The position numbers and the translations under genes are program-made. The notes under the pieces were generated by a model, which worked only from the letters and a program-made list of their open reading frames with translations, ran no database searches and was not told the DNA's origin. From the NCBI RefSeq assembly GCF_002150505.1, contig NZ_MSSV01000009.1, positions 124,001 through 188,000 on the forward strand: a DNA stretch of 64,000 nucleotides, read 5' to 3'. Shown here in pieces: positions 26,159-36,100 of the stretch (its first letter is position 1; every line of letters starts with the position of its first letter). This DNA is from Algoriphagus ratkowskyi (GTDB taxonomy: Bacteria; Bacteroidota; Bacteroidia; Cytophagales; Cyclobacteriaceae).

Positions 26159-26228
26159 GTGATTTCTATAAAATAAGTCGCTTTTGATCATTTTCTGAGA
26201 ACTAGCGGAAATACATATAATTCTATAG

Positions 26229-26266
26229 AAAAGGGGTTCGAAGATTATTCGAATCCTTTTTTTTTG
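26229..26266 (+). terminator. Rho-independent terminator after the GT117 gene
   Basis: aggggttcga and ttcgaatcct form a ten-base stem (one G-U pair) around agatta, followed by a long T run. Confidence 0.85.
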
Positions 26267-26516
26267 TGGAAAAAAATTTAACTGCGATGAGCACAGAGTT
26301 ATTTACTAAGAACAATTTTAGTGAGATTGAAATATAGATAAGAGTTAAGTCAACCCATTTCAAAATACCTTACTTCACAAACTCGATTTTGAGTGATGAG
26401 TGAAATAGGTTTAAGTATTCGTAATACCGAGAAAATATCAGCAAGCCAAATACTGACAACCAATAATAGTTGCGTTCTCTGCGAAAAACTTAGCGTACTC
26501 TGCAGCTAAAATAAAC

Positions 26517-26711
26517 TCAAATAAACCGCTTCACAATCCAAAAAATGATAGCCAACAGAAACACGACTATAGAAATCTTGTTGATTCCATGCATCATGCG
26601 GAGGTTGTAATTAGATTTTTGGTTGGGATCAGGCTTTTGAAAAACTCGAACGAAGTAGTTTCCAAAATCACCCATATTGAAGAAACCTTTTACTTTATTG
26701 TGATCAGACAT
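26517..26711 (-). CDS. Small single-TM protein, DUF6728-like
   Basis: A 64-residue protein with a soluble N-terminal part containing FFNMGDFGNYFVRVFQKPDPNQKSNYNLRMMHGINKIS and one C-terminal TM helix (about residues 46-60). The K-DPN-x3-NxNLRxMHxIN pattern resembles short Bacteroidota proteins classed as DUF6728; this recall is moderate. It lies about 125 bases downstream of ispG on the same strand and may belong to its transcript. Function unknown. Confidence 0.65.
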   Translation of the reverse strand: MSDHNKVKGFFNMGDFGNYFVRVFQKPDPNQKSNYNLRMMHGINKISIVVFLLAIIFWIVKRFI

Positions 26712-26836
26712 GGCTCAGTTTTATTGGGTAAACAGAAGTGAAATGTATTTGGTTTACTTAACGCTTTAAAACCTGCATTTGGAGAAGCATGATAACCTAA
26801 AAATAAACCTTCAAAGTCGAAAAAAGACCTCAAAAA

Positions 26837-28819
26837 TTACATTATTTCAGGCTCATTCCACATTCCGTCTTCTTTGATGATCTCTATCAATTTATCGACA
26901 GCTTTTTCTGATGGAACAGAGCGCTCCATGACTTCTTTACCTTTGTAAAGGGTGATTTTGCCTTTTCCAGAACCTACATAGCCATAATCGGCATCGGCCA
27001 TTTCTCCTGGTCCATTCACGATACACCCCATAATACCGATCTTCACACCTTTTAAATGATCAGTTCGCTTACGGATCATCGCAGTAGTTTCCTGCAAGTC
27101 AAATAAGGTTCTACCACATGAAGGACAGGAAATGTATTCAGTCTTGGACATTCGAGTTCTCGCTGCTTGAAGTACACCGAAACCAACGGAATTATGCAGT
27201 TTGATTTGTTCGATGATCTCCTCGCGGGAATGGGATTGCTCCTTTTCCAAGGATATAAAAATTCCATCACCTAAGCCATCTATCAACAAGCCTCCTACAT
27301 CCGTGGCTGCATAAAGCATCGTTTCATCCTGAGATTGGTCTGGATAACTAACTTTCACTATCACCGGGATGTCAGATTTGGCTTCCAATAAACTCACAAA
27401 TGCTCGCCTCAAAGCTGGCATTGCATGAATATTATCAGTTTTTAGAATTAGCACAGTGTCTTTTCTCTCAGAGACCAGTGTAATTGCTTCAGCTATCTGC
27501 GTATCAAAGATTTCCAAGAAATTCAACTCCGAATGAAACTTGTCTGATGCAGAAAAACTTGATAAATCAAAAAGCGGAAATTTGTTTTGTTGATCTGAGC
27601 TTGTTCGCCAATTCACTACATCTTGAATCTCCTTCATGCCATTTGGCAGCATAAAAGAAATTGGATTAGCACCAGAATAAAGAAAATCACATCCCTGATC
27701 ATTCATTTTCCACTTGTCCAGTTCTGGCAAATAGAAATGCCCGACTGATTTCATTTCTTTCTCCGTGATCTTGTCGATCTTGGAAATATCAGTGATTACT
27801 CGAGGCACATTGTGCCCTCCAAAATTGTATAACTCAGCACTGTGACGTTTGAAGTGCTCGTAAGGATTAACTGGATATGCATGAATTGGCTTGATCTCCA
27901 CATGTCCCGAACGGTGTGCATATCGATCAATCAGAGCTTTCGCAACTGGCGCTTCAAACTCAGGGTCTTCAGTGAGAGAAACCCGAACCGTATCACCCAG
28001 CCCATCTTCCAACAAAGTCCCGATTCCGACAGCAGACTTGATTCTTCCGTCTTCTGCTTCTCCAGCTTCTGTCACACCGAGATGCAAAGGATAAGGCTTG
28101 AAACCTCCTTCATTCAGCTTCTGAACTAGCATGCGATAGGCTTGAACCATCACTTGTGTATTTGAAGACTTCATCGAAATCACAATATCGAAGTAATTCT
28201 CATCTTCGCAAATCCTTAAAAATTCCAGCGCAGACTCCACCATTCCTAGCGGAGTGTCACCATACCTACTCATGATACGATCAGATAGTGAACCGTGATT
28301 AGTTCCAATCCGCATTGCCGTACCATGTTCCTTACATATTTTTACCAAGGGCAAAAAGCGCTCGCGGATTCTATCCAATTCATCCTGATAGCTGGCGTCT
28401 GTATATTCTATAACTTCAAATTTTTTCTTGTCCGCATAATTCCCTGGATTAACACGCACTTTTTCTACGATCCGAGCAGCTACTTCTGCAGCATTAGGCG
28501 TAAAGTGAATGTCTGCAACCAATGGCGTATTGTATCCTCTTTTACGAAGCCCATCTTTGATATGACGGAGATTTTCTGCCTCTTTGATGCTTGGTGCTGT
28601 TATTCTCACTAATTCACAACCTGCCTCAATCATTCGGATACTTTGCTCGATAGAGCCATCAGTATCCATCGTATCGATGGTTGTCATGGACTGCACCACA
28701 ATAGGGTTATTACCTCCAATGATTACATTACCGATTTTTACGGGTATGGTTTTTCTCCTGGAATAGCCCGTTAAGCTATCGCAATAAAGCTGATCTACTG
28801 ATTTGATAATTGACTCCAT
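26837..28819 (-). CDS. ispG: 4-hydroxy-3-methylbut-2-enyl diphosphate synthase, long form
   Basis: Penultimate enzyme of the MEP isoprenoid pathway, reducing MEcPP to HMBPP with a [4Fe-4S] cluster. Here 660 residues instead of about 370: the TIM barrel (opening with VIIGGNNPIVVQSMTTIDTMD) is separated from the cluster domain by an insertion domain (about residues 290-560), as in plants and other Bacteroidota. Cluster Cys residues are in CPSCGRT and GCIVNGPGEMADADYGYVG. The gene follows the SDR gene by six bases, so both are probably one transcript. Essential housekeeping gene. Confidence 0.97.
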   Translation of the reverse strand: MESIIKSVDQLYCDSLTGYSRRKTIPVKIGNVIIGGNNPIVVQSMTTIDTMDTDGSIEQSIRMIEAGCELVRITAPSIKEAENLRHIKDGLRKRGYNTPLVADIHFTPNAAEVAARIVEKVRVNPGNYADKKKFEVIEYTDASYQDELDRIRERFLPLVKICKEHGTAMRIGTNHGSLSDRIMSRYGDTPLGMVESALEFLRICEDENYFDIVISMKSSNTQVMVQAYRMLVQKLNEGGFKPYPLHLGVTEAGEAEDGRIKSAVGIGTLLEDGLGDTVRVSLTEDPEFEAPVAKALIDRYAHRSGHVEIKPIHAYPVNPYEHFKRHSAELYNFGGHNVPRVITDISKIDKITEKEMKSVGHFYLPELDKWKMNDQGCDFLYSGANPISFMLPNGMKEIQDVVNWRTSSDQQNKFPLFDLSSFSASDKFHSELNFLEIFDTQIAEAITLVSERKDTVLILKTDNIHAMPALRRAFVSLLEAKSDIPVIVKVSYPDQSQDETMLYAATDVGGLLIDGLGDGIFISLEKEQSHSREEIIEQIKLHNSVGFGVLQAARTRMSKTEYISCPSCGRTLFDLQETTAMIRKRTDHLKGVKIGIMGCIVNGPGEMADADYGYVGSGKGKITLYKGKEVMERSVPSEKAVDKLIEIIKEDGMWNEPEIM

Positions 28820-28825
28820 ATTGGG

Positions 28826-29530
28826 TTATATATCTCCTAATTGAGGGCGGATTACTATTTCTTCAACAACAGACTGGGGCGAAAGGTTATAGGCAGCCCA
28901 TACACTTTCAGCCACATCTTCTGATTTCATGAATCTTTCGATAGGCAAATCAACTCCTTCCCAGCTTGAAGTATAAGTAGCTCCAGCAAGAATTGAAGTC
29001 ACTTTGATCTGGTGAGGTTTTAGCTCCTCTCGAAGGCACTTGGTCATACCGAGCATTGCCCATTTGGAAACTGCATAGGTACCACCGTTTGGGTAGGCAG
29101 TAAGTCCTGCGACTGAACCCATGGTGAAAATATGTCCTGATTTCTTATCTATCATTTCATTCACAAAACCTCGAGTGAGATAATAAGCAGAATACAGATT
29201 GGTTTGCATCATCAGCTCAAAATTCCCTTCCGGTTCATTATGAATAGCTCCGGGCAAGAACACACCTGTATTATTCACTAAAACATCTGGTAGCGCCACA
29301 GCTTTGACTTTGTCTACAAATCTGCTCACATCTTCTTTTTTAGAAAGATCTGCCTGATAAGCTAGCACCTTAATATTCGGGTATTTGTCTTCCAGAACTA
29401 TTTTCAGGCTAGCCAGATCAGACTCATTTCTCGCACAGGTGAAGATGTCAAAACCTTCTGATGCAAAGCGCTCAATGATCGCTCTTCCGATTCCTTTAGT
29501 ACCTCCAGTGACCAGGATGCTTTTGTTCAT
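28826..29530 (-). CDS. Short-chain dehydrogenase/reductase (SDR), sepiapterin-reductase-like
   Basis: NAD(P)H-dependent classical SDR of 234 residues. It has TGGTKGIG (cofactor loop), NNTG in place of the usual NNAG, the catalytic Ser in GSVAGL and the YAVSK motif. The overall size and the LREELKPHQIKVTSILAG segment fit sepiapterin-reductase-like or 3-ketoacyl-reductase-like SDRs; the substrate is not deducible. It is immediately upstream of ispG (six-base gap). A -7-like TAACTTTG lies at 29576-29583 on the minus strand, 46 bases before the start, so it likely begins a two-gene transcript with ispG. Confidence 0.9.
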   Translation of the reverse strand: MNKSILVTGGTKGIGRAIIERFASEGFDIFTCARNESDLASLKIVLEDKYPNIKVLAYQADLSKKEDVSRFVDKVKAVALPDVLVNNTGVFLPGAIHNEPEGNFELMMQTNLYSAYYLTRGFVNEMIDKKSGHIFTMGSVAGLTAYPNGGTYAVSKWAMLGMTKCLREELKPHQIKVTSILAGATYTSSWEGVDLPIERFMKSEDVAESVWAAYNLSPQSVVEEIVIRPQLGDI

Positions 29531-29575
29531 TTCGTTCGTAGTTTAATAGTTAGTGTGACAACTATTTAGCTTGCG

Positions 29576-29583
29576 CAAAGTTA
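29576..29583 (-). promoter_or_regulatory. -7 box candidate of the SDR-ispG operon
   Basis: TAACTTTG matches TAnnTTTG exactly. No -33 element at the standard 19-base spacing was found. Confidence 0.4.
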
Positions 29584-29593
29584 CATTAAATTA

Positions 29594-32500
29594 TCAAAAC
29601 AGAGCCGAAACTTGCATTCGCCCCACATGGACAATCTGATCCAATCCCTGTGAATTTCTGCCTTCATATACCAAATTAAGCTGAAGCCCCTCTCCTATTT
29701 TCTGAAGCCAATTCACATTCCAGGTCACATTGGTTCCTGGCGTCAACGCTTGAAGCATTTCATAACCGACTGGCGAATTTGCTACCCCATTATAATCAAT
29801 CTGAATAAGTTTGAGGGTTGAGGTTAATGTGGTTTTTACTGCTCGGGAAAAGCGAAAATCTAGCCCTATTTGATTCAAAAGTGCTTTTTCTTTGAACTCA
29901 ATGTTGGCTGTATTTACTTTTCCTGTGAAAGAATAGGTAGCGGTAGTTCTGAAATAAGGTGTGGGTTGCCAGGAAAACTCAGGTCCAATTTGGCTTTGAG
30001 ATATATCATAATTGCGATTATCTAAGAAGTCAGAAGCAGAAAGTCGATCACCTTTCCCCGCCAAAATCCTCAATGTGGTCTGCCCAGAGAAATTATACCG
30101 CGTGTTCAACTTCCAATCTTTCTGAATAAAATCCTCAAAACCACCAGACAGCAGTTGCTTAAACTGAGAATCAAAATAGGATAAGTCAAAGCCGTATTTG
30201 GCTGAAGCTCGATTAAAGAAAAAACTGGAACGAATCACTTGGCGGATGGATAATAGATCTTCTCTGTTTATTCCACCTACAAACGGATTGATACGGGCAG
30301 CAAAGTCGTCGGAAGTAACTTTCTTTTCCACGCTCAAACTGGTATTGTTGGAAAATCTATGCAAAAATGTCTTAACTCCACCTGCAGCCTTCCATGATTC
30401 TGGGAATTTTGCTTGAAGTCTATAATTCAAAATACTAGTGTAAGCTTGAATGTAAGTGTCTGTAGGTACAAAAATCTTTATATACTCTTTCTCCTCCGGA
30501 TTGATCGCCAGATAAAATTCATTTAATTGCTGTATTCCATCTCCGTTATCATCTCGCCATGTATGTGTCCCGTCTCCGTTAGGTGCTGGTAAAAAGACAA
30601 ACTCACGCTGCAATTCACGACCATTCCCTATAGCATATGAAATTTCATTTCTAATCAGATTCTTTCCCAAACTGCCCTGGTAATCCAACTTTCCCATCAC
30701 CGTCAGTTCGGATTGCAAATCACGCTGCACATACTCAATCTCTCTATAGGTAAAGGTGCTACTTAAACTATGATTTGTCCATTGCTTTCGAAATGTGAAA
30801 TTAGTAGTAAATGCACGCGTATCATCAAGCAATTGACCTGCATAAGGCGCTTTATCCTCCCGCCATGCTGCATCAGCCAAGAAGGAATAACTCAGTGTGT
30901 CATTGCTTCGCAAATAGACCAGATGCTGCTGAAAATTCATTGCGGTACTGACTACAGAATCAGACTCCGAATTTATCAACGCATTCCGATCAACCGAAAA
31001 CTGATAACCTGGTACGATGACTTTTGTATTACAGCTCACATCTCCCAAGTAGCGAATCCAGTCAGAGTTCAGTGAATCCTGCTTTGAATTTAACCGAAAG
31101 AATTCTTGTCTTAGGCGGATTTTGGAACCGAGCTGAAGATTCCAATTCGCTACATGTTGTGTTCCGTTTAATACATTCTCCCTATTCCTCAAGTAAAAAA
31201 GATAATCGAATCGATTCAAAGCATCTTTTTCAAAACCTATTCCAGCTCGGAAGAATTGCTCGGCGGCGGCAGCTTGCAAAGCTTGCTGATCTAAACCCCA
31301 GTCCCGATCAAACTCTATGTACCTGAATCGATCTATGAAATTGAAGTTGGTAGAATTGTATTCGTATTCCGTCTGTGCTTTCATTGTGTAGCCTTTGAAA
31401 AGCGATGACTCACGACCTTCACTTTGAAGCCCAACTTTCATCCCCAACCCTTGATTGTCATCGTCATCCAACACAGAAAAAAGATTCTGATCTAGGGAGG
31501 AAAGTGCTAGTTCCGTGTAAACCTTCTCGTGATCATTCAACTTTATTCTTGTTCCTGCCGTCACCATTCGCTTGCTGTCTGGCAGTGGAAGTTGGGATAG
31601 AATAGAATAATCACCCTGTGGCTGTCCCATCAGTCGAGGCACATATTCATAAACGGTTCCATTGGATAATTGACTGGACCGACGATAATCCCCCAGTCCA
31701 GCACCAACTTGAGAAAAGCCTAAGTCAAAATGCGCTTCCAAAGGATTTGTGGAGTATTGGTAATAAATCAATGGGTTTTCAAACTCATCGTATTCGATTA
31801 TTTTGGCATATAAAATCCTATTCTGATCAAAGGCAACACTGTCGATCCGAGGAATCCTTGCCAGCTCAGAACTGTCACCTACAGCAGCCAGGAGACCCAA
31901 TTCCTTCTGAGAATAATCAGTAAACAGTGGTCTATTCTTATTATCCTTTTCCAGATAGTAATTCAGATAAACATCCACTTTCCCGTTCGTCTGGGTATGA
32001 TTCGCACCGATGATAGATCGAGAATAATTGCGCTCGGAATATTCAAAATCTACCCGAACTCGGGAATATTGCGTGATTAGCACTTTAGGAGTAAAGGTGA
32101 TTTCCGCCTGATTGTAGTCGATTACATAATCTTCATTGAATCCGCGCTTGAGTTGTTTTCCATCTAAGAATACTTTCTCAGAACTAGCCATGATGATTAC
32201 ATAGCGCTCATTATTTGGTCCAGTGACGCGATATGGTCCGAGCACACCTTCCAGAATCGGCAGTTGCATGGAAGCAAATTTCCCCTTGGCGATGGAAGCA
32301 AAAGCCTGTGAGCTAGCGTTCCAATTGTTTTTCATTTTATAATTGGAGGTAAACTGCAAGCCTTGTACATTTTTATAATAGCGCAAAAACTCTGATTGCC
32401 GCTGCTGCAACACAACGTCTCCAGCAGCCAGGCTAAAATCATCGTTGTACAATTCAATTAGGACATTGTCGAAGTCCTGAATCTGCTGAGTATTCCCTTC

Positions 32501-33058
32501 AGGTTGAAAAGGCACGTTTTGATCGGTGATGCTGGCTCGGATTTTCAAGTTGTCCGAGATATCTCCTTCTAGCTGTAGATTGAGTGCTGAGTTAACAAAA
32601 ACATTCTGGGTATTCCCAAAGGATATTCCACGTGTGAGACTTCCGGATTTGTAGAGATTAGTGGTGGGAAAAAGTTCTTCACGAAAATCGAAAGCTGGCA
32701 ATTCTGCCATGCGATTATCCTTAAATTGAGCTGTAGAATCGTAATCCGACAATAAGGTCCTACGCGCAATTGGCTGATCAAAACGAATGGAGAAGGTCCT
32801 ATAGCAGATTAGAAGCGAATCAGGCTTAGCCTCATTTTCAAAAAGCACCTGTAAGGTATTCGTGTTCAACTGGTATTTGGAATTGTAGACTTTGCCGCTA
32901 ATATCCGTAATGCTGATCGTTTCCTCTAGGACAGAAAGTGAATCAGGTACTGTAGGGTTAACATATATTTCTGAATCTACCCATCGACATTTCTCCTGAG
33001 CTTTTACCGAAGTAAAAAAGCCAAGTATTAAAACCCAGAACAATAGCCAAACACGCAT
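29594..33058 (-). CDS. Very large outer-membrane beta-barrel protein of unknown function
   Basis: About 1154 residues from the ATG at 33058, which gives a clean signal peptide ending VKAQ; a TTG two codons earlier is possible. After a beta-rich N-terminal domain (residues 20-130), the stretch LYKSGSLTRGISFGNTQNVFVNSALNLQLEGDISDNLKIRASITDQN starts a long region of alternating amphipathic strands to the end, compatible with a large barrel. The ITDQNVPFQPEGNTQQIQDFDNVLIELY segment is conserved in Bacteroidota proteins that I remember being compared to SprA-like translocon proteins, but I cannot confirm homology. The C-terminus ends in Phe, as expected for barrel insertion. It sits 46 bases after the histidine-kinase stop on the same strand. 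Confidence 0.7.
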   Translation of the reverse strand: MRVWLLFWVLILGFFTSVKAQEKCRWVDSEIYVNPTVPDSLSVLEETISITDISGKVYNSKYQLNTNTLQVLFENEAKPDSLLICYRTFSIRFDQPIARRTLLSDYDSTAQFKDNRMAELPAFDFREELFPTTNLYKSGSLTRGISFGNTQNVFVNSALNLQLEGDISDNLKIRASITDQNVPFQPEGNTQQIQDFDNVLIELYNDDFSLAAGDVVLQQRQSEFLRYYKNVQGLQFTSNYKMKNNWNASSQAFASIAKGKFASMQLPILEGVLGPYRVTGPNNERYVIIMASSEKVFLDGKQLKRGFNEDYVIDYNQAEITFTPKVLITQYSRVRVDFEYSERNYSRSIIGANHTQTNGKVDVYLNYYLEKDNKNRPLFTDYSQKELGLLAAVGDSSELARIPRIDSVAFDQNRILYAKIIEYDEFENPLIYYQYSTNPLEAHFDLGFSQVGAGLGDYRRSSQLSNGTVYEYVPRLMGQPQGDYSILSQLPLPDSKRMVTAGTRIKLNDHEKVYTELALSSLDQNLFSVLDDDDNQGLGMKVGLQSEGRESSLFKGYTMKAQTEYEYNSTNFNFIDRFRYIEFDRDWGLDQQALQAAAAEQFFRAGIGFEKDALNRFDYLFYLRNRENVLNGTQHVANWNLQLGSKIRLRQEFFRLNSKQDSLNSDWIRYLGDVSCNTKVIVPGYQFSVDRNALINSESDSVVSTAMNFQQHLVYLRSNDTLSYSFLADAAWREDKAPYAGQLLDDTRAFTTNFTFRKQWTNHSLSSTFTYREIEYVQRDLQSELTVMGKLDYQGSLGKNLIRNEISYAIGNGRELQREFVFLPAPNGDGTHTWRDDNGDGIQQLNEFYLAINPEEKEYIKIFVPTDTYIQAYTSILNYRLQAKFPESWKAAGGVKTFLHRFSNNTSLSVEKKVTSDDFAARINPFVGGINREDLLSIRQVIRSSFFFNRASAKYGFDLSYFDSQFKQLLSGGFEDFIQKDWKLNTRYNFSGQTTLRILAGKGDRLSASDFLDNRNYDISQSQIGPEFSWQPTPYFRTTATYSFTGKVNTANIEFKEKALLNQIGLDFRFSRAVKTTLTSTLKLIQIDYNGVANSPVGYEMLQALTPGTNVTWNVNWLQKIGEGLQLNLVYEGRNSQGLDQIVHVGRMQVSALF

Positions 33059-33104
33059 ACTCAATCCGAAATGCCTTTTGATTTGAAGGTACTAAAAAGA
33101 TGAT

Positions 33105-36100
33105 TTATCCTATCAATGGAAAGGTAAGATAGAAGGTAGTACCCTTGCCTAGTTCAGTGTCGAACCAGATTTTGCCACCTGCAGTTTCCACACCGCTTTT
33201 TGCGATAGCCAATCCCAGGCCAGAGCCGGTGGATTTTGTAGAGAAATTAGGTATAAAGATTTTATCCTTCAGTTCATCTGAGATTCCTTTGCCATTGTCT
33301 GTGATTTCTAAGAAAACAGCCTGATCCGTCAACCATAGCCAAATTTTTATTACAGGCTTTGTTCCTGGCTCCACAGCTTGCATGCCATTTATTATGAGAT
33401 TGGAAATCACTCTTCCAAAAAGCTTGTCATCACCCATTATAGGAATGTCTTTTTTGAATGAATCATCTTGAAAAACCAATTCTAATTGTTGGTCACCGCT
33501 AAACAGTTCTAAAACTTTATTCAACACAGATTTGAAATTAATCAACTCATTGTTAGGCAAAGGCATCTTTGCAAACGTGGAAAAAGAGGAAGCAATCCCG
33601 CTCAGCGCATCCACTTGGTGAATTAATGTCTCTAGCGATCTCTTTAGCTTTTCCGGCTCGTCTAATCTTCCTGCATCCTGCAAACGAATCAAGTGCTGCA
33701 GAGTAAGCTTCATAGGTGTCAGAGGATTTTTGATTTCATGAGCCACTTGCTTTGCCATCTCCCGCCATGCCGACTCTTTCTCTGTAGTTGCGAGTACTTT
33801 TTTACTGTTTTCCAGTTTGAAAAGCATGTTGTTATACTCATTTACCAATAGACCAATTTCATCTTTGGAACCCCAATACATAGGCTCATTATTTTCCAAG
33901 TTTGTAGCTTTTAGCTTTTGAGTAAGTAACTTGAAAGGAAATGTAAGATTGGTTGACACAAAATATGAAACGAATAAAAAGAGGATGAAAATCACCACAA
34001 AAGCATTGAAAATATTACTCAGCACATCTGCAATTAGCGTATTTAGTTCAGTTTCAGATTCAAAAAACGGGACAGCCAAAATCCCTAAATTCTTTTGATT
34101 CGCTGTGGCTGGAATAGATAGATATACTGCTTTGTACCTCAAATTCCCTACCTGCTCATCTGCTAAATATTGACTTTGGCCCATCTCCTGAATTTCCGCG
34201 ATAGCTTTCGGATTGATTAGTGGTGAGAGTATCTTTTTATCAAAAATGTTTGGGCGGTTGGTAGATTCCAGTTTGCCTTCTACGCTATATAGATGGATAT
34301 CACTTGCTGTAGTATTTGCTAGTTCGTTCACCTCTTCATTGAGGTCATCACTATTCACTTCTTCAGGCTTTTGGTTGTTGAGGAAGCTTCCGAGATTCCC
34401 CCTTATCAGTGTTGCCTTCTGTATATATTGCCTATCTAGGTCATTTCTATAGCTATTTGCCAATAGTCCAATCGTGATAATACTGATGATAAGAATGGGG
34501 AAAAAGAAGGCGAAATTAAGATAAAGCTGAAGCTTTGTGGAATAATTAAATTCAAAATTCTTGACACCAGTGGCCAATGTATTGGTCAAAATCGTCATGA
34601 AAGTCATGATAACGAAGAGAACGAAGAACAATGAAATATTTCCAAAAAAGTGGGCCAAGGTGATAATCTTGGAGGAAACTATGATCACTTCATCCCCATT
34701 ATTAATCCCAAAATGGTGATATCCGCCTTGAGATACGCCATCTGTAAATAATGAATTCCGAGCCAAAACTCGCTCAAAATCTTTACTTAAGTAGTTAAAG
34801 GAGCCTGAGTTTCTTATAAACTCTTTATCCTGGAATATGGAATAATCATACACCACCGGATCTAGTTTGTCATTGTATTTTTTGTCCAACAAAAGTTTAG
34901 GATAAACGCTTGTAGACTGTACTCGTAATTGACGAAGCTCTAAAAAAACAGTTCCAAGCGAAGAACTTTCTTTGCTCATAGGCACAAAGGCCAAAAACCG
35001 ATTTCCATTATTCGATTCATTGCCACGGATGAAGTATAAATCTTTTACACTCGTCGCATTATCACTTTTAATGTACTCTAATTGGAGGTCCTTTAGATTC
35101 TGAGAATTTGACGGCCCCAAGATTTGCTGTCCAGATGCAGCAAAAATACGGACTTGAACTTCAAATTGATCGAAATAATTATCTAGGTAGATTCTCCTGA
35201 TTTTTGTTTCAATAGGCTCTTTAGAGAAAAGCGGATCCGAAATCCTATTTTGAATAAACAAATCACCTTTGATTCTAGTGAAAATTTCTCCTAGGAAAAA
35301 TTCCGTCATCACATCATTCTCAATAAGATTTTGATTTGCAAACCGGGTTTTAGATTGAATTAATTCGCTTTTCTCAGCCTGAAATGTACTAATCCCACTA
35401 ATAATTGCAGTAACCAAGCAGGCGAAAAAGAAGGTCAGAAATGTATCAAGTCCAAGTTTAAAGGCATTCTTAAATAACTCAAGTCGAATAATGGCAAATA
35501 GAAAGCCCAAGTGAATCAGGCAAACTACCCCACCCCAAACGGTGAAATAGAATAATACTCCTGCCATAGGAAGACCTACGATAACAAGCCATTTGTAATA
35601 GACATTTTTGCGTGGATTGATTTCCAATAGCAAGCTAAACATCGTCAGCGAAATCAGCACATACACAGCGCCCCAGAGAAATAGCATAAAAAAACTGATT
35701 CCTTTGAACCAGTCAAAAGATGGTATGGAGCTAATATCTAGTCCCCACTGCGAATTGAGCATTAAATCTCGTGGGAGTGACCACACCATGTAGACACCTA
35801 TGGAGCTAACAATAACTGCGAAGAAGAAAAACACCAGAAACTCACGGTGAGATTTCAGAACTGCTATTTTTTCATGCATCGCCTTAGAGGCTAGCTGAAA
35901 GATCACCATTCCTAATATGAGACAACCGCACAAGGTGTTGATCATTAAATCACCAAGGCTAGGATTGAACCAGGATGAGGCATAATTAGAGGAATTGAAT
36001 AAGGATAAATTGAGAACGTTGCTAGGAAAATCGAGCAACAACATCATCATTCTAAAACCTCCAAGAACTAAAATCGCATACCCAATAGCCTGCCATCTTA

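Larger units (their letters stand above)
26084..26516. other. Intergenic region with repeats and terminator
   Basis: No gene. It holds a copy of the GACCGA repeat (26119-26158), an ATAAGTCGCTTTT repeat (26172-26190), the terminator of the GT117 gene (26229-26266) and a TCTCTGCG...CTCTGC repeat (26471-26513). Confidence 0.6.
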
